Positions 1 through 7,409 of a DNA stretch of 31,761 nucleotides are shown piece after piece (position 1 is the stretch's first letter; every line of letters starts with the position of its first letter). This DNA is from an uncultured Lachnospiraceae bacterium (GTDB taxonomy: Bacteria; Bacillota; Clostridia; Lachnospirales; Lachnospiraceae). Below the pieces are notes generated by a model. The model saw nothing but the letters and a program-made list of their open reading frames with translations, was not told the origin of the DNA and did not search any database. A program made the position numbers and the translations under genes. The stretch spans positions 1-31,761 of the forward strand of contig CAJULG010000019.1 of assembly GCA_910587045.1 (NCBI GenBank). Reading direction: 5' to 3'.

Positions 1-2
1 TA

Positions 3-86
3 ATAGCCAAACATGGCGGACAGCTTATTTTAAGCAACTCTGAAAAGACTGGCGGCGCACAGGTTATAATCAAAATTCCATATTGA
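3..86 (+). CDS. sensor histidine kinase, 3' end only (partial)
   Basis: Only the last 27 codons lie in the window, running in from its left edge. The peptide reads IAKHGGQLILSNSEKTGGAQ, then VIIKIPY and a stop. This is the usual end of a HATPase_c domain: a helix ending in a K/H-H-G-G turn, a polar strand, a Gly-rich bend and a final hydrophobic strand ending near Pro. By family the protein would bind ATP and phosphorylate a partner response regulator. Sensor, HisKA and N/G1 boxes lie outside the window, so signal and partner are unknown. A strong terminator follows 6 bases after the stop, so this is the last gene of its transcript. Confidence 0.6.
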   Translation: MAKHGGQLILSNSEKTGGAQVIIKIPY

Positions 87-92
87 CATCAT

Positions 93-119
93 GGACGGCT
101 TGCGAGCCGTCCTTTTTTT
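93..119 (+). terminator. intrinsic terminator after the histidine kinase fragment
   Basis: A perfect 8-bp stem, GGACGGCT with AGCCGTCC, has a TGCG loop and is followed at once by seven T. It lies 6 bases past the stop codon of the kinase fragment. Confidence 0.9.
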
Positions 120-172
120 CAAATCTTTATGAAATCCACAAAATTAACAGTTAGCATATAAATAAACAATAG

Positions 173-430
173 AAATACAATCCGGCAATAAAAAAATACT
201 TTTATATAGAATATCTTAATAAAAAAATTAAGGAACTGGGGCTTTTCCCATACATAAAGAATGATAAGGAGATATTTAGAAAGCTGGAAAATTACGGAGA
301 TCCAGACAGGGCTGTAAGGTTTGCCCAAAAAAGACTGGACGAAATGAAGGGGTTGCCGGATGCAAAAGCAGTTCCGGCAACAAAGGTGCATTTGCTTTAT
401 ATGCAGTTACAACAGTTTTTCAGAAGTTAG
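173..430 (+). pseudogene. truncated, decayed reading frame of unknown family
   Basis: An open frame of 85 codons runs from the stop at 170-172 to the TAG at 428-430. It has no start codon near its left end; the first in-frame ATG is far inside. The peptide still looks like real protein: a charged helix (YLNKKIKELGLFPYIKND), a segment DPDRAVRFAQKRLDEMKGLP, and an end at LLYMQLQQFFRS. The DNA just upstream in this frame is AT-rich with repeated stops. I read it as the C-terminal remnant of a gene that lost its front, perhaps by recombination next to the kinase terminator. I do not recognise the family. A pure chance ORF is possible. Confidence 0.3.
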
Positions 431-439
431 CAAAAGATA

Positions 440-1288
440 TTACATATTTCCTCTGCGTTCTTTGATCTGTTTCAGAATATGCTCAGTTACCCGCAGACCG
501 CCTCTGCCGCTCCCCAGTTCAATATCCGGCTTATTTGCGCCATGGAAGTCAGAACCGCCGGAAACTACAAGGTCATATTTGTATGCAAGGGAGCGGAGCT
601 TATCACTTTGCTGTGCATAATTCGAAGAATGATAGGCCTCGATTCCCTGTAATCCAAGCGGGATCAGATATTGGATCAGCTCCTCTACCTGCTTATACCC
701 CATATGATACAGCATGGGATGTGCCAGGATCGGAATCCCGCCGGCTTTTGTGATCATCGGGATCGAAATTTCGGGCGTTACCTGCGGTTTAGGAAGATAA
801 TAGGGACATCCGACACCAATATATCGTTCAAAGGCAGCATTTTTATCCTTGCAGATACCCTTTTGCACCAGCACGCGGGCAAAGTGGGCACGGGTGATAA
901 CACTGTCCGGGTTGCCTGCCTGCAATTCCTCCAGAGTCATTGCGATCCCGTTCTTCTGAAATAAAGCGATCATATCCAGGTTGCGCTGAAAGCGCGCATG
1001 CTCCAGGCCATTCAGCTCTGCCAGGAATTCCGGATTCTGATAATCTACAAACAGTCCCAGAATGTGAATCTCAATTCCCTGATAATAGCAGGAAAGTTCC
1101 GTAGCAGGAATCACTTCCAGATCTGCTCCCTGTGCTGCGGCGATGGCTTCCGTCACTCCCCGTACCGTATCATGATCAGACAGGGCAATGGCTGCCAGAT
1201 TCTTTTCAATCGCAAGCGCTACTACTTCAGCCGGGCATAAAGTACCATCTGAAGCATTTGAATGTACATGTAGATCAATATATCGCAT
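440..1288 (-). CDS. PHP-domain phosphoesterase (RNase AM / nucleoside 3',5'-bisphosphate phosphatase type)
   Basis: A 282-residue metal-dependent phosphoesterase of the PHP family. Metal ligands are visible in order: H7 and H9 (DLHVHS), D14, D38-H39-D40 (LSDHD), E64 (ATELS), H75 (IEIHILG), a His in ILAHP and the final GGSDFHG. By family (YciV/TrpH type) it hydrolyses 3'-phosphates of nucleoside bisphosphates or trims RNA 5' ends; the substrate here is inferred. Size fits the family. I chose the ATG at 1288, which gives the family-typical start MRYIDLHVHS and has AGGCAGG 5 bases upstream. An in-frame ATG at 1309 adds MRERQVF and has a better site (GAGGTG, 7-base spacing), but that site is part of the repeated leader element, so either start could be used. 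The leader is a triple repeat. Confidence 0.88.
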   Translation of the reverse strand: MRYIDLHVHSNASDGTLCPAEVVALAIEKNLAAIALSDHDTVRGVTEAIAAAQGADLEVIPATELSCYYQGIEIHILGLFVDYQNPEFLAELNGLEHARFQRNLDMIALFQKNGIAMTLEELQAGNPDSVITRAHFARVLVQKGICKDKNAAFERYIGVGCPYYLPKPQVTPEISIPMITKAGGIPILAHPMLYHMGYKQVEELIQYLIPLGLQGIEAYHSSNYAQQSDKLRSLAYKYDLVVSGGSDFHGANKPDIELGSGRGGLRVTEHILKQIKERRGNM

Positions 1289-1304
1289 AAATACCTGCCT
1301 TTCT

Positions 1305-1681
1305 CGCATAAGCGCGCACCTCGAAATCTTCGATTTCTCGGTGTTCGTTGCACTTACATAGTTCCCCGAGCATTTGTCCGCCTGCAGGCAGTCGTTAAAT
1401 GTTCGAAGAACTATGTTCGTTTACTTTTCTCGCATAAGCGCGCACCTCGAAATCTTGGATTTCTCGGTGTTCGTTGCACTCACATAGTTCCCCGAGCATT
1501 TGTCCGCCTGCAAGCAGTCGTTAAATGCTCGAAGAACTATGTTCGTTTACTTTTCCCGCATAAGCGCGCACCTCGAAATCTTCGATTTCTCGGTGTTCGT
1601 TGCACTCACATAGTTCCCCGAGCATTTGTCCGCCTGCAAGCAGTCGTTAAATGCTCAGGGAACTATGTTCGCGCTTATGCG
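1305..1681 (-). repeat. triple tandem array of the 126-bp leader element, upstream of the PHP gene
   Basis: Three near-identical units begin at 1305, 1431 and 1557 (lengths 126, 126 and 125). They differ by a handful of bases. The whole array is bounded by a perfect 12-bp inverted repeat, CGCATAAGCGCG (1305-1316) and CGCGCTTATGCG (1670-1681). The inner units lack the second arm of this pair. Each unit contains a long stem (for example GAGCATTT/AAATGCTC, extended by about ten further pairs) around a CUGCUUGCAG tip. Each also has a hairpin holding GAGGTG and then an ATG, when read on the minus strand toward the PHP gene. A single copy of the same element is at 7410-7535. Not CRISPR: there are no spacers. 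Confidence 0.9.
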
Positions 1682-1682
1682 T

Positions 1683-1691
1683 TCACTATAC
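1683..1691 (-). promoter_or_regulatory. extended -10 promoter at the array edge, toward the PHP gene
   Basis: Read on the minus strand the bases are TGGTATAGT, an extended -10 (TG-N-TATAGT). It abuts the outer arm of the tandem array. No convincing -35 lies 17 bases upstream. The same block, ATGGTATA(A/G)TGAACGCATAAGCGCG, precedes the single copy at 7410, which supports it as a real shared promoter. Confidence 0.5.
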
Positions 1692-1760
1692 CATTTCTAT
1701 GAAAAAAACCCTAGACTAATTTGTAGATTTATGAGAAAATATATCCAAATGGGGTGTCTC

Positions 1761-1803
1761 TTTACATACTCCGCCAATCTGGTCATAATCAGTATCAGAC
1801 TGG
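1761..1803 (+). promoter_or_regulatory. sigma-A promoter with overlapping inverted repeat, nifU-like operon
   Basis: TTTACA (1761-1766), a 17-base spacer and CATAAT (1784-1789): each box is one base from consensus. An imperfect inverted repeat, CCAATCTG (1774-1781) and CAGACTGG (1796-1803), brackets the -10 and could be an operator. The promoter is well supported; the operator role is a guess. Confidence 0.6.
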
Positions 1804-1833
1804 AAAATTTTTATTATCGAAAGGAGTTTCAAC

Positions 1834-2541
1834 ATGATTTATTCACAGGAAGTAGAAAACATGTGCCCGGTTGCTCAGGGTGTTCACCATGGTTGTGCGC
1901 CGATTCCGGAAGAAGCGAAATGGGTGCAGGCAAAGGAAGTTAAGGATATTTCCGGTTTGACACACGGTATTGGATGGTGTGCGCCACAGCAGGGTGCCTG
2001 TAAGCTGACCCTGAATGTGAAGGAGGGGATTATCCAGGAGGCATTGGTTGAGACCATCGGCTGTTCCGGTATGACACATTCTGCAGCTATGGCATCCGAG
2101 ATACTGCCGGGCTTAACAGTGATGGAGGCGTTGAATACAGATCTGGTATGTGATGCGATCAACACCGCTATGAGAGAGCTGTTCCTGCAGATTGTATACG
2201 GACGTACACAGAGTGCATTTTCCGAGGATGGCTTGCCGGTAGGCGCAGGTCTGGAGGATTTAGGAAAGGGTCTTCGTTCCCAGGTGGGTACGATGTATGG
2301 TACCTTAAAGAAGGGACCACGTTACCTGGAGATGGCAGAAGGCTATGTAACAGGCATTGCATTAGATGCAGATGATCTGATCATTGGTTACCGTTTCGTG
2401 AATCTTGGTAAGATGACCGACTTTATCAAGAAGGGGGATGACCCGAACACAGCATATGAGAAGTCATGCGGACAGTACGGACGTGTGGATGATGCGGTTA
2501 AGATCATTGACCCTAGAACCGATAAAGAGATTGCGAAATAA
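1834..2541 (+). CDS. NifU-like iron-sulfur cluster assembly scaffold protein
   Basis: A 235-residue protein with a NifU/IscU-type N-terminal fold. The typical strand-turn pattern is present: LTLNVKEGIIQEALVETIGC, then SGMTHSAAMASEI. Candidate cluster ligands are C49, C56 and C77, with extra Cys at 11 and 21. By family it assembles an Fe-S cluster and hands it to target proteins. It is longer than IscU; the C-terminal half (ALDADDLIIGYRFVNLGKMT onward) is specific to this clostridial form. GAAAGGAG sits just upstream of the ATG. The GGGtGRT gene starts 20 bases after its stop, so the two are one transcript. No sulfur donor (IscS/SufS) is next to it in the window. Confidence 0.8.
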   Translation: MIYSQEVENMCPVAQGVHHGCAPIPEEAKWVQAKEVKDISGLTHGIGWCAPQQGACKLTLNVKEGIIQEALVETIGCSGMTHSAAMASEILPGLTVMEALNTDLVCDAINTAMRELFLQIVYGRTQSAFSEDGLPVGAGLEDLGKGLRSQVGTMYGTLKKGPRYLEMAEGYVTGIALDADDLIIGYRFVNLGKMTDFIKKGDDPNTAYEKSCGQYGRVDDAVKIIDPRTDKEIAK

Positions 2542-2561
2542 TAAAAGGAGGTAACGATATA

Positions 2562-3572
2562 ATGGCATTATTTGAATCATATGAAAGAAGAATCGATAAG
2601 ATTAATGAAGTATTGAACAGCTACGGTATCTCCTCGATCGAAGAGGCAGAGAAGATCACCAAGGATGCTGGTCTGGATGTATATAATCAGGTAAAGGGAA
2701 TTCAGCCGATCTGTTTTGAAAATGCATGCTGGGCTTACACGGTAGGCGCTGCCATCGCGATCAAGAAGGGATGTAAGAGAGCAGCCGATGCGGCAGCAGC
2801 AATCGGAGAGGGATTACAGGCATTCTGTATTCCGGGTTCCGTGGCAGATACCCGTAAGGTTGGCCTGGGACATGGTAATTTAGGTAAGATGTTGTTAGAG
2901 GAAGAAACAGAGTGCTTTGCTTTTCTGGCTGGTCATGAGTCCTTTGCAGCAGCAGAAGGTGCGATCGGTATCGCAGAGAAGGCAAATAAGGTACGCCAGA
3001 AGCCGTTAAGAGTTATTCTGAATGGTCTTGGCAAGGATGCTGCACAGATCATTTCCCGTATTAATGGTTTTACCTTTGTTGAGACAGAATATGATCCATA
3101 TACGAATGAGGTAAAGGAAGTCTTCCGTAAAGCATATTCCGATGGACTTCGCGCGAAGGTTAACTGCTATGGTGCCAATTCTGTACCGGAAGGTGTTGCG
3201 ATCATGCATAAGGAGGGCGTTGATGTATCCATTACCGGTAACTCAACGAACCCGACCAGATTCCAGCACCCGGTAGCAGGTACATATAAGAAGGAATGTA
3301 TCGAACAGGGTAAGAAGTATTTCTCAGTTGCTTCCGGCGGTGGTACAGGACGTACCCTTCACCCGGATAACATGGCTGCCGGCCCTGCATCTTATGGTAT
3401 GACAGATACCTTAGGACGTATGCACTCTGATGCACAGTTTGCCGGTTCTTCTTCCGTTCCTGCGCATGTTGAGATGATGGGTCTCATCGGTGCCGGTAAC
3501 AACCCGATGGTTGGTATGACAGTTGCAGTTGCAGTAAGCATCGAGGAAGCTGCCAAGGCAGGAAAATTCTAA
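2562..3572 (+). CDS. GGGtGRT family protein
   Basis: A 336-residue cytoplasmic protein of the family named for its conserved motif, seen here as GGGTGRT at residues 259-265 and followed by LHPDNMAAGPASYGMTDTLG. Other conserved-looking parts are the Cys-bearing ENACWAYTVGAA segment near residue 50, GLGHGNLGKMLLEEETECFAF and the closing NNPMVGMTVAVAVS. There is no signal peptide or membrane span. No biochemical function is established for the family as far as I know. Its constant partner, the NifU-like protein directly upstream, points to iron-sulfur or redox work. It has a strong ribosome site (AAAGGAGG) and ends in a bidirectional terminator. Confidence 0.88.
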   Translation: MALFESYERRIDKINEVLNSYGISSIEEAEKITKDAGLDVYNQVKGIQPICFENACWAYTVGAAIAIKKGCKRAADAAAAIGEGLQAFCIPGSVADTRKVGLGHGNLGKMLLEEETECFAFLAGHESFAAAEGAIGIAEKANKVRQKPLRVILNGLGKDAAQIISRINGFTFVETEYDPYTNEVKEVFRKAYSDGLRAKVNCYGANSVPEGVAIMHKEGVDVSITGNSTNPTRFQHPVAGTYKKECIEQGKKYFSVASGGGTGRTLHPDNMAAGPASYGMTDTLGRMHSDAQFAGSSSVPAHVEMMGLIGAGNNPMVGMTVAVAVSIEEAAKAGKF

Positions 3573-3584
3573 GCTACTACGATC

Positions 3585-3628
3585 AAAAAAGACCTTTCAG
3601 GCTGCAGTCAGCATTGAAAGGTCTTTTT
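3585..3628 (+). terminator. bidirectional terminator between convergent genes
   Basis: A 9-bp perfect stem, GACCTTTCA (3591-3599) with TGAAAGGTC (3615-3623), is flanked by six A on the left and five T on the right. It can therefore end both the GGGtGRT transcript (+) and the metallopeptidase transcript (-). Confidence 0.9.
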
Positions 3629-3647
3629 CTTATACTATCATACGGGT

Positions 3648-4769
3648 TTACCGGAATAATTTATATAAATAAATTATAAGTTTCCAGAACAATTCTTCAG
3701 AATCCGAACTGTTTCCGGCGGTTCTGTCTATCACATTACCATTTCCCCGATCAGGAGCCGCGGTACTACCGTTGCCGCTTCCCCAGTATGAGCCGGAAGT
3801 TTCTTCAGTATCGTCTGTTATCGTTCCCCAGTGAGAACCGGTCTCTGAGGAAGGATAATCATTATAGTCCCCTGTGGTATCCTCTGATTCACTAAAGCTG
3901 GCAGTATTAGCCGGACGGATGCTTGGATAAGTATCCAGTTCCGGTATGGTATCCAGCCACCCGATAAAGTATGCAGTGATATCCGTCAGATCATTGGTAA
4001 TATGATCCTGCACATTGTTCCAGTCTGCATCATAGGTGGTAAGCATGATCTCATTTGGATAACTTTCTTCAATATATTGAACAAAATCCTTTGTGATACC
4101 ATCTGTCTGATTAGAAGCATACAGATCTCTTGCGCCGAACAGATGCAGTATTTCGTGAGCGTATACACTTGGCGGTTCATATTCTCCGTCACATTTTAAG
4201 AACATATAGCAGGTCTCATAGTAATAGATACGACCATCGCCTTCATAATAAGGAAAGGTATAAGAGACACCCTCCTTATTCAGAAAGCACATATAAGCGA
4301 TGCTTTCCACGTTATAGGAGGCAAGAAGCTCCTGCGTTGGAATGTTATCATCAATATACTCTGTCATATAATCCAGCAGGTCAAATGAGGAGTCGTCCGA
4401 GTCATCTATGACTTCGGAATAGGAAACCGTATAGGACAGATCCGGATGCTCATTGATATCATAAATCAGATTGACGGTTTTTCCATAGGAATTTCCTTCT
4501 TCGACCAGAAATTCATTTGCAAGGTTCAGTTTAGACATTACCAGCTCTTTATCCTCCAGTGTCCAGGAGGACTCCGGATCCTCAATAAATAAGCTTACAA
4601 GGACAGTGGAGCCATCCAGATACCTTGCGCTTCCGGTCGGACTGGTAGTAAAGCTTCGGGGGATACAACGATAGCTGTAACCGCAAAGCAGGCCGGCTGT
4701 CAGCAACAGGGCAGCAAGCAGAGCAGAAATATGGAATGATCGTTTGTAACGGGATATTACGTTTGCCAA
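3648..4769 (-). CDS. exported HExxH zinc metallopeptidase-like protein
   Basis: A 373-residue protein with one N-terminal membrane segment (about residues 13-32, ISALLAALLLTAGLLCG) acting as signal or anchor. The middle holds AHEILHLFGARD: H205, E206, H209, G212 and D215 form HExxHxxGxxD, a zinc site with the third ligand spaced as in metzincin-like peptidases. The C-terminal third (about 275-350) is Ser/Thr/Gly/Asp-rich linker ending in a hydrophobic stretch, FWKLIIYLYKLF. The start is TTG, the only start before residue 79, preceded by AAGGGGGG at 6 bases. The zinc-ribbon gene ends 34 bases upstream, so the two are probably co-transcribed. Family and substrate are unknown; the motif predicts peptidase activity outside the membrane. 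Confidence 0.6.
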   Translation of the reverse strand: MANVISRYKRSFHISALLAALLLTAGLLCGYSYRCIPRSFTTSPTGSARYLDGSTVLVSLFIEDPESSWTLEDKELVMSKLNLANEFLVEEGNSYGKTVNLIYDINEHPDLSYTVSYSEVIDDSDDSSFDLLDYMTEYIDDNIPTQELLASYNVESIAYMCFLNKEGVSYTFPYYEGDGRIYYYETCYMFLKCDGEYEPPSVYAHEILHLFGARDLYASNQTDGITKDFVQYIEESYPNEIMLTTYDADWNNVQDHITNDLTDITAYFIGWLDTIPELDTYPSIRPANTASFSESEDTTGDYNDYPSSETGSHWGTITDDTEETSGSYWGSGNGSTAAPDRGNGNVIDRTAGNSSDSEELFWKLIIYLYKLFR

Positions 4770-4803
4770 AGAAAGCCCCCCTTGTTAACTGTTTTTGACT
4801 TGC

Positions 4804-6066
4804 TTACTCTTCGGAAGTATTTTTTATTATTTCTGATAGTGTCTGCCAGTTTACAATAAATTCCTGGAAGTAGTCGGCGGTCCCATAGGTGATACTGACA
4901 GAACGCAGGCTATAATCATTGTCGGATACAGCAAGATATAGAATCATTTCTTCACATTCCGGTACGGTTCCGTTCTGCCAGAAATCAAATATATCCTGAG
5001 GAAGCAGTCGGTTCCAGGTATCCCCGTTCCGGTACCATCCAAAGATCAGGGATGAATAGTCATATAACGTTAAATCCGGTTTGGTAGTAGTGGAATAATA
5101 GTAATATTCGTAGGTATCATTTACTGACATCTGCCAGATCGCATTGGTACTGTCTATCCCATATACAGCAACGAGTTCATCAATAAAACAGTCTCTGGTA
5201 ATATTACGTCCGAGCGCTGCCTGCTTTCCCTGAAAACCGTCAGGTGTATTAAATGTACCACTGCCAATCTGAAGCGCTTCCCCGGTTTCTGTGATCATAT
5301 ATCCGTGATCCGGCAGAAAGGTTACTGTGGCAGGTGTAACGGAAAGATCCTCTTCTACGGTATGGAGCGTTAAATCCTCCTGCCGGAATGCTTCTGCATC
5401 ATTCAGATAGCCGGAAGGGACAGGCGCTTCTGTTGTTGCGGTTTCCGTTGTAGGGGCTTCTGTTGTAACATCTGCAAAAGCTTCTGAATGAAAGGAGGGA
5501 TCGTTATAATCAGCATAATAATATTCATGATAATCTGTTGATCTGTTACCCAAGTTGTTCGGTGTTCCACCATGATTACCTAAGCTGTAGCCAGCCTTGT
5601 GCAGGACAAGGAAAAGAACCAGGGCAAACAGAAGCAGCAGTAGGATCACACCACCTACGATTCCAAGAACGATCCAAAGTGTTTTAGTACTTTTCTTTGG
5701 TGCTTCTGCCATTCCCATTGTTACTTGTCCGGCCATCCCGGGATTCTGAATATAGGCAGCGGGCTGCGGTGGTATCACGGGCTGTGGTTGAAGCGGAATA
5801 TCAGACCGGAATTGTCCTGTCGCCTGTGGTTGGATCGCGTTTAGTGGCGGTTGTACTGGTGACGGCTGAGGCTGAACCGGCATGGTCTGAGGCTGTACTG
5901 GTACCGTTTGCGACTGGACTAAAGAGACGGTTGGTGACGGTATTGCTTCCGTCACTGGCTGTGTCGGTGCAGAACCGGCGTAATTATGAAAGGGGGTGCC
6001 GCAGGTCGGGCAGGATAATGCAGTATCCGAACACTCAAAACCACAAATGGAACATATTTTACTCAT
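4804..6066 (-). CDS. zinc-ribbon, single-pass membrane protein with a large extracellular domain
   Basis: A 420-residue protein. The N-terminus is a zinc ribbon with paired Cys at 5/8 and 19/22. Then comes a long Pro/Gln linker (about 34-110) with repeats such as PVQPQTMPVQPQPSPVQPP, a strong membrane helix (130-155), and an acidic Thr/Tyr-rich stalk. The last 190 residues are a folded-looking outer domain with no motif I recognise. This architecture (cytoplasmic zinc ribbon, disordered linker, one helix, outer domain) is common in clostridial surface or sensing proteins of unknown function. It is the first gene of the unit with the metallopeptidase. It starts at the ATG at 6066, with a GGGG-type site upstream. 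Confidence 0.65.
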   Translation of the reverse strand: MSKICSICGFECSDTALSCPTCGTPFHNYAGSAPTQPVTEAIPSPTVSLVQSQTVPVQPQTMPVQPQPSPVQPPLNAIQPQATGQFRSDIPLQPQPVIPPQPAAYIQNPGMAGQVTMGMAEAPKKSTKTLWIVLGIVGGVILLLLLFALVLFLVLHKAGYSLGNHGGTPNNLGNRSTDYHEYYYADYNDPSFHSEAFADVTTEAPTTETATTEAPVPSGYLNDAEAFRQEDLTLHTVEEDLSVTPATVTFLPDHGYMITETGEALQIGSGTFNTPDGFQGKQAALGRNITRDCFIDELVAVYGIDSTNAIWQMSVNDTYEYYYYSTTTKPDLTLYDYSSLIFGWYRNGDTWNRLLPQDIFDFWQNGTVPECEEMILYLAVSDNDYSLRSVSITYGTADYFQEFIVNWQTLSEIIKNTSEE

Positions 6067-6101
6067 GAATCAGTACCCCGCTTTCCTGTAATCTTATAAC
6101 C

Positions 6102-6129
6102 AGTATATCAATAAACGGGTCATTTGAAA
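6102..6129 (-). promoter_or_regulatory. candidate promoter for the zinc-ribbon/metallopeptidase pair
   Basis: On the minus strand: TTTCAA, a 16-base spacer, then TGATATACT, an extended -10 with TATACT. It lies about 36 bases upstream of the ATG. Confidence 0.45.
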
Positions 6130-6171
6130 ATAGCAAAATCGTGTCAGAAGAGAAGTTTTTCGACAAAATAG

Positions 6172-7287
6172 TTAAAGCGCCCTTTTAACGGAAATAGCCT
6201 TCATGGGACACATTTCCTGACAGCAGAAGCAGGAAATACATCCTCTTTTTTGAAACTTCGCTTTTCTATTTTTTATTTTTATTATATGTGCGGGACAGCT
6301 CTCGGCACACTTTCCGCAACCCACGCATTTCTCCGCTTCCAGCTTTGGATAAGATTTGAATGCCCGTTTCATGAAAGCTGTAAACGGTTTTTGCAAAAAG
6401 CCCGGTAAAGAAGAGGAAAAGTCCAGATTTGAAGTGTCCGGTTTTTGAAATGGTGTCCGGTCTTCCGGAATGGCGTCCCCGATTAATTCTATCGAATCCG
6501 GTTGGATCAATCCGCGTTCCCTTGCCTGTCGCAGCATAACGATATCATCCGGGTTTAAGCCCATAAGGGTAGCAGCAAAGTAGTCCTGCGTATACATGTC
6601 ACGGGAGGCCAGGATCAGATGAAGGGGATGAGAGGTTCCGCCGGTTGGTCCGTTTCCCTCCATTGCATCAATCGCATCAATTAAAGTAATCTGCGGCTTT
6701 ACCGTCAGAGCTAATTCCAACAGCATATTTGAAAAATCTTCAATCTCAGGAAACCGGTAATGAAGCTGGGGTTTCTGCAGACCGGGAATGACACCAAACA
6801 GATTCTTAATCCCGCCGGAGTAACCGGTCATGGCATGTGTCTTTAGCTTTGGCAGATTGATGATATAATCTGCGTTTACGATAGGATCGATAATATTAAA
6901 GGAGTGGTTAATGAAATCTGCCGGAGTATTTACAGACTGAAATCCAACATCCATGTTCAGCCGGGCATAGGGCTCTGCATCATGCATACCGCAAATGTTA
7001 TATATGGTTTTAAGATGTTCAGCAGAATAGGGACCGCCGGAACTTTCTGCGATCACAATATTCCGGACGTCATGCTCCCATAGCCAGCGCGCCACGGATT
7101 TAACGATAACAGGATGTGTTGTGACCGGAGCCTCCGGCCCTTTTGCCATGACCAGATTTGGTTTTAATGCGACCCTGGTCTCCGGTGTCAGATCATCCAG
7201 GATGTTAAGCTGTTCGAGTGCTTTGCCGACGGCATTGTATACAAGATCTTCCTTGTATTCCGGTATTTGATAAAGTATTTGACGCAT
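6172..7287 (-). CDS. DUF362 protein with a C-terminal 2x[4Fe-4S] ferredoxin domain
   Basis: A 371-residue cytoplasmic protein. The DUF362 part spans about residues 10-260 and shows the family segments VALKPNLVMAKGPEAPVTTHP, VIAESSGGPYS and INLPKLKTHAMTGYSGGIKN. The C-terminus is a two-cluster ferredoxin: C321-C324-C327-C331-P and C350-C353-C356-C360-P, with one extra Cys (355). By family it is an iron-sulfur redox protein whose partner is unknown. I chose the ATG at 7287, which has AGGAGG at ideal spacing; a longer frame from 7338 would add 17 residues without a ribosome site. It reads away from the response regulator and shares a 419-base divergent region with it. I see no clear promoter for it. 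Confidence 0.85.
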   Translation of the reverse strand: MRQILYQIPEYKEDLVYNAVGKALEQLNILDDLTPETRVALKPNLVMAKGPEAPVTTHPVIVKSVARWLWEHDVRNIVIAESSGGPYSAEHLKTIYNICGMHDAEPYARLNMDVGFQSVNTPADFINHSFNIIDPIVNADYIINLPKLKTHAMTGYSGGIKNLFGVIPGLQKPQLHYRFPEIEDFSNMLLELALTVKPQITLIDAIDAMEGNGPTGGTSHPLHLILASRDMYTQDYFAATLMGLNPDDIVMLRQARERGLIQPDSIELIGDAIPEDRTPFQKPDTSNLDFSSSLPGFLQKPFTAFMKRAFKSYPKLEAEKCVGCGKCAESCPAHIIKIKNRKAKFQKRGCISCFCCQEMCPMKAISVKRAL

Positions 7288-7397
7288 GATAAATCCTCCT
7301 GTTATATGTAAGATACCTGATTCCGGTATGATGCGCAACCGGTTTTCTGTTTTTTAATTAAATAAACAGAAGTAAATAACCAAAAGCAACAAAAATA

Positions 7398-7406
7398 TGG
7401 TATAAT
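7398..7406 (+). promoter_or_regulatory. extended -10 promoter for the response regulator leader
   Basis: TGGTATAAT is a perfect extended -10; the -35 region is weak. Expected transcription start is near 7413, inside the left arm of the 126-bp element. The same block precedes the tandem array (minus strand, 1683-1691). Confidence 0.65.
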
Positions 7407-7409
7407 GAA

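Noticed and set aside
119..391. 90-codon frame on the minus strand
   Set aside because: AT-rich antisense of the better plus-strand frame, Phe/Ile-rich composition, no ribosome site.
1305..1681. CRISPR-like direct repeats
   Set aside because: Repeat units are 126 bases and contiguous, with no unique spacers and no cas genes nearby.
1626..1943. 105-codon frame on the plus strand
   Set aside because: Starts inside the repeat, crosses the promoter of the NifU-like gene and overlaps its start in another phase.
4804..6066. Reading the zinc ribbon plus Pro/Gln linker as a transcription factor
   Set aside because: A strong membrane helix and a large outer domain follow, and no DNA-binding motif beyond the ribbon is visible.
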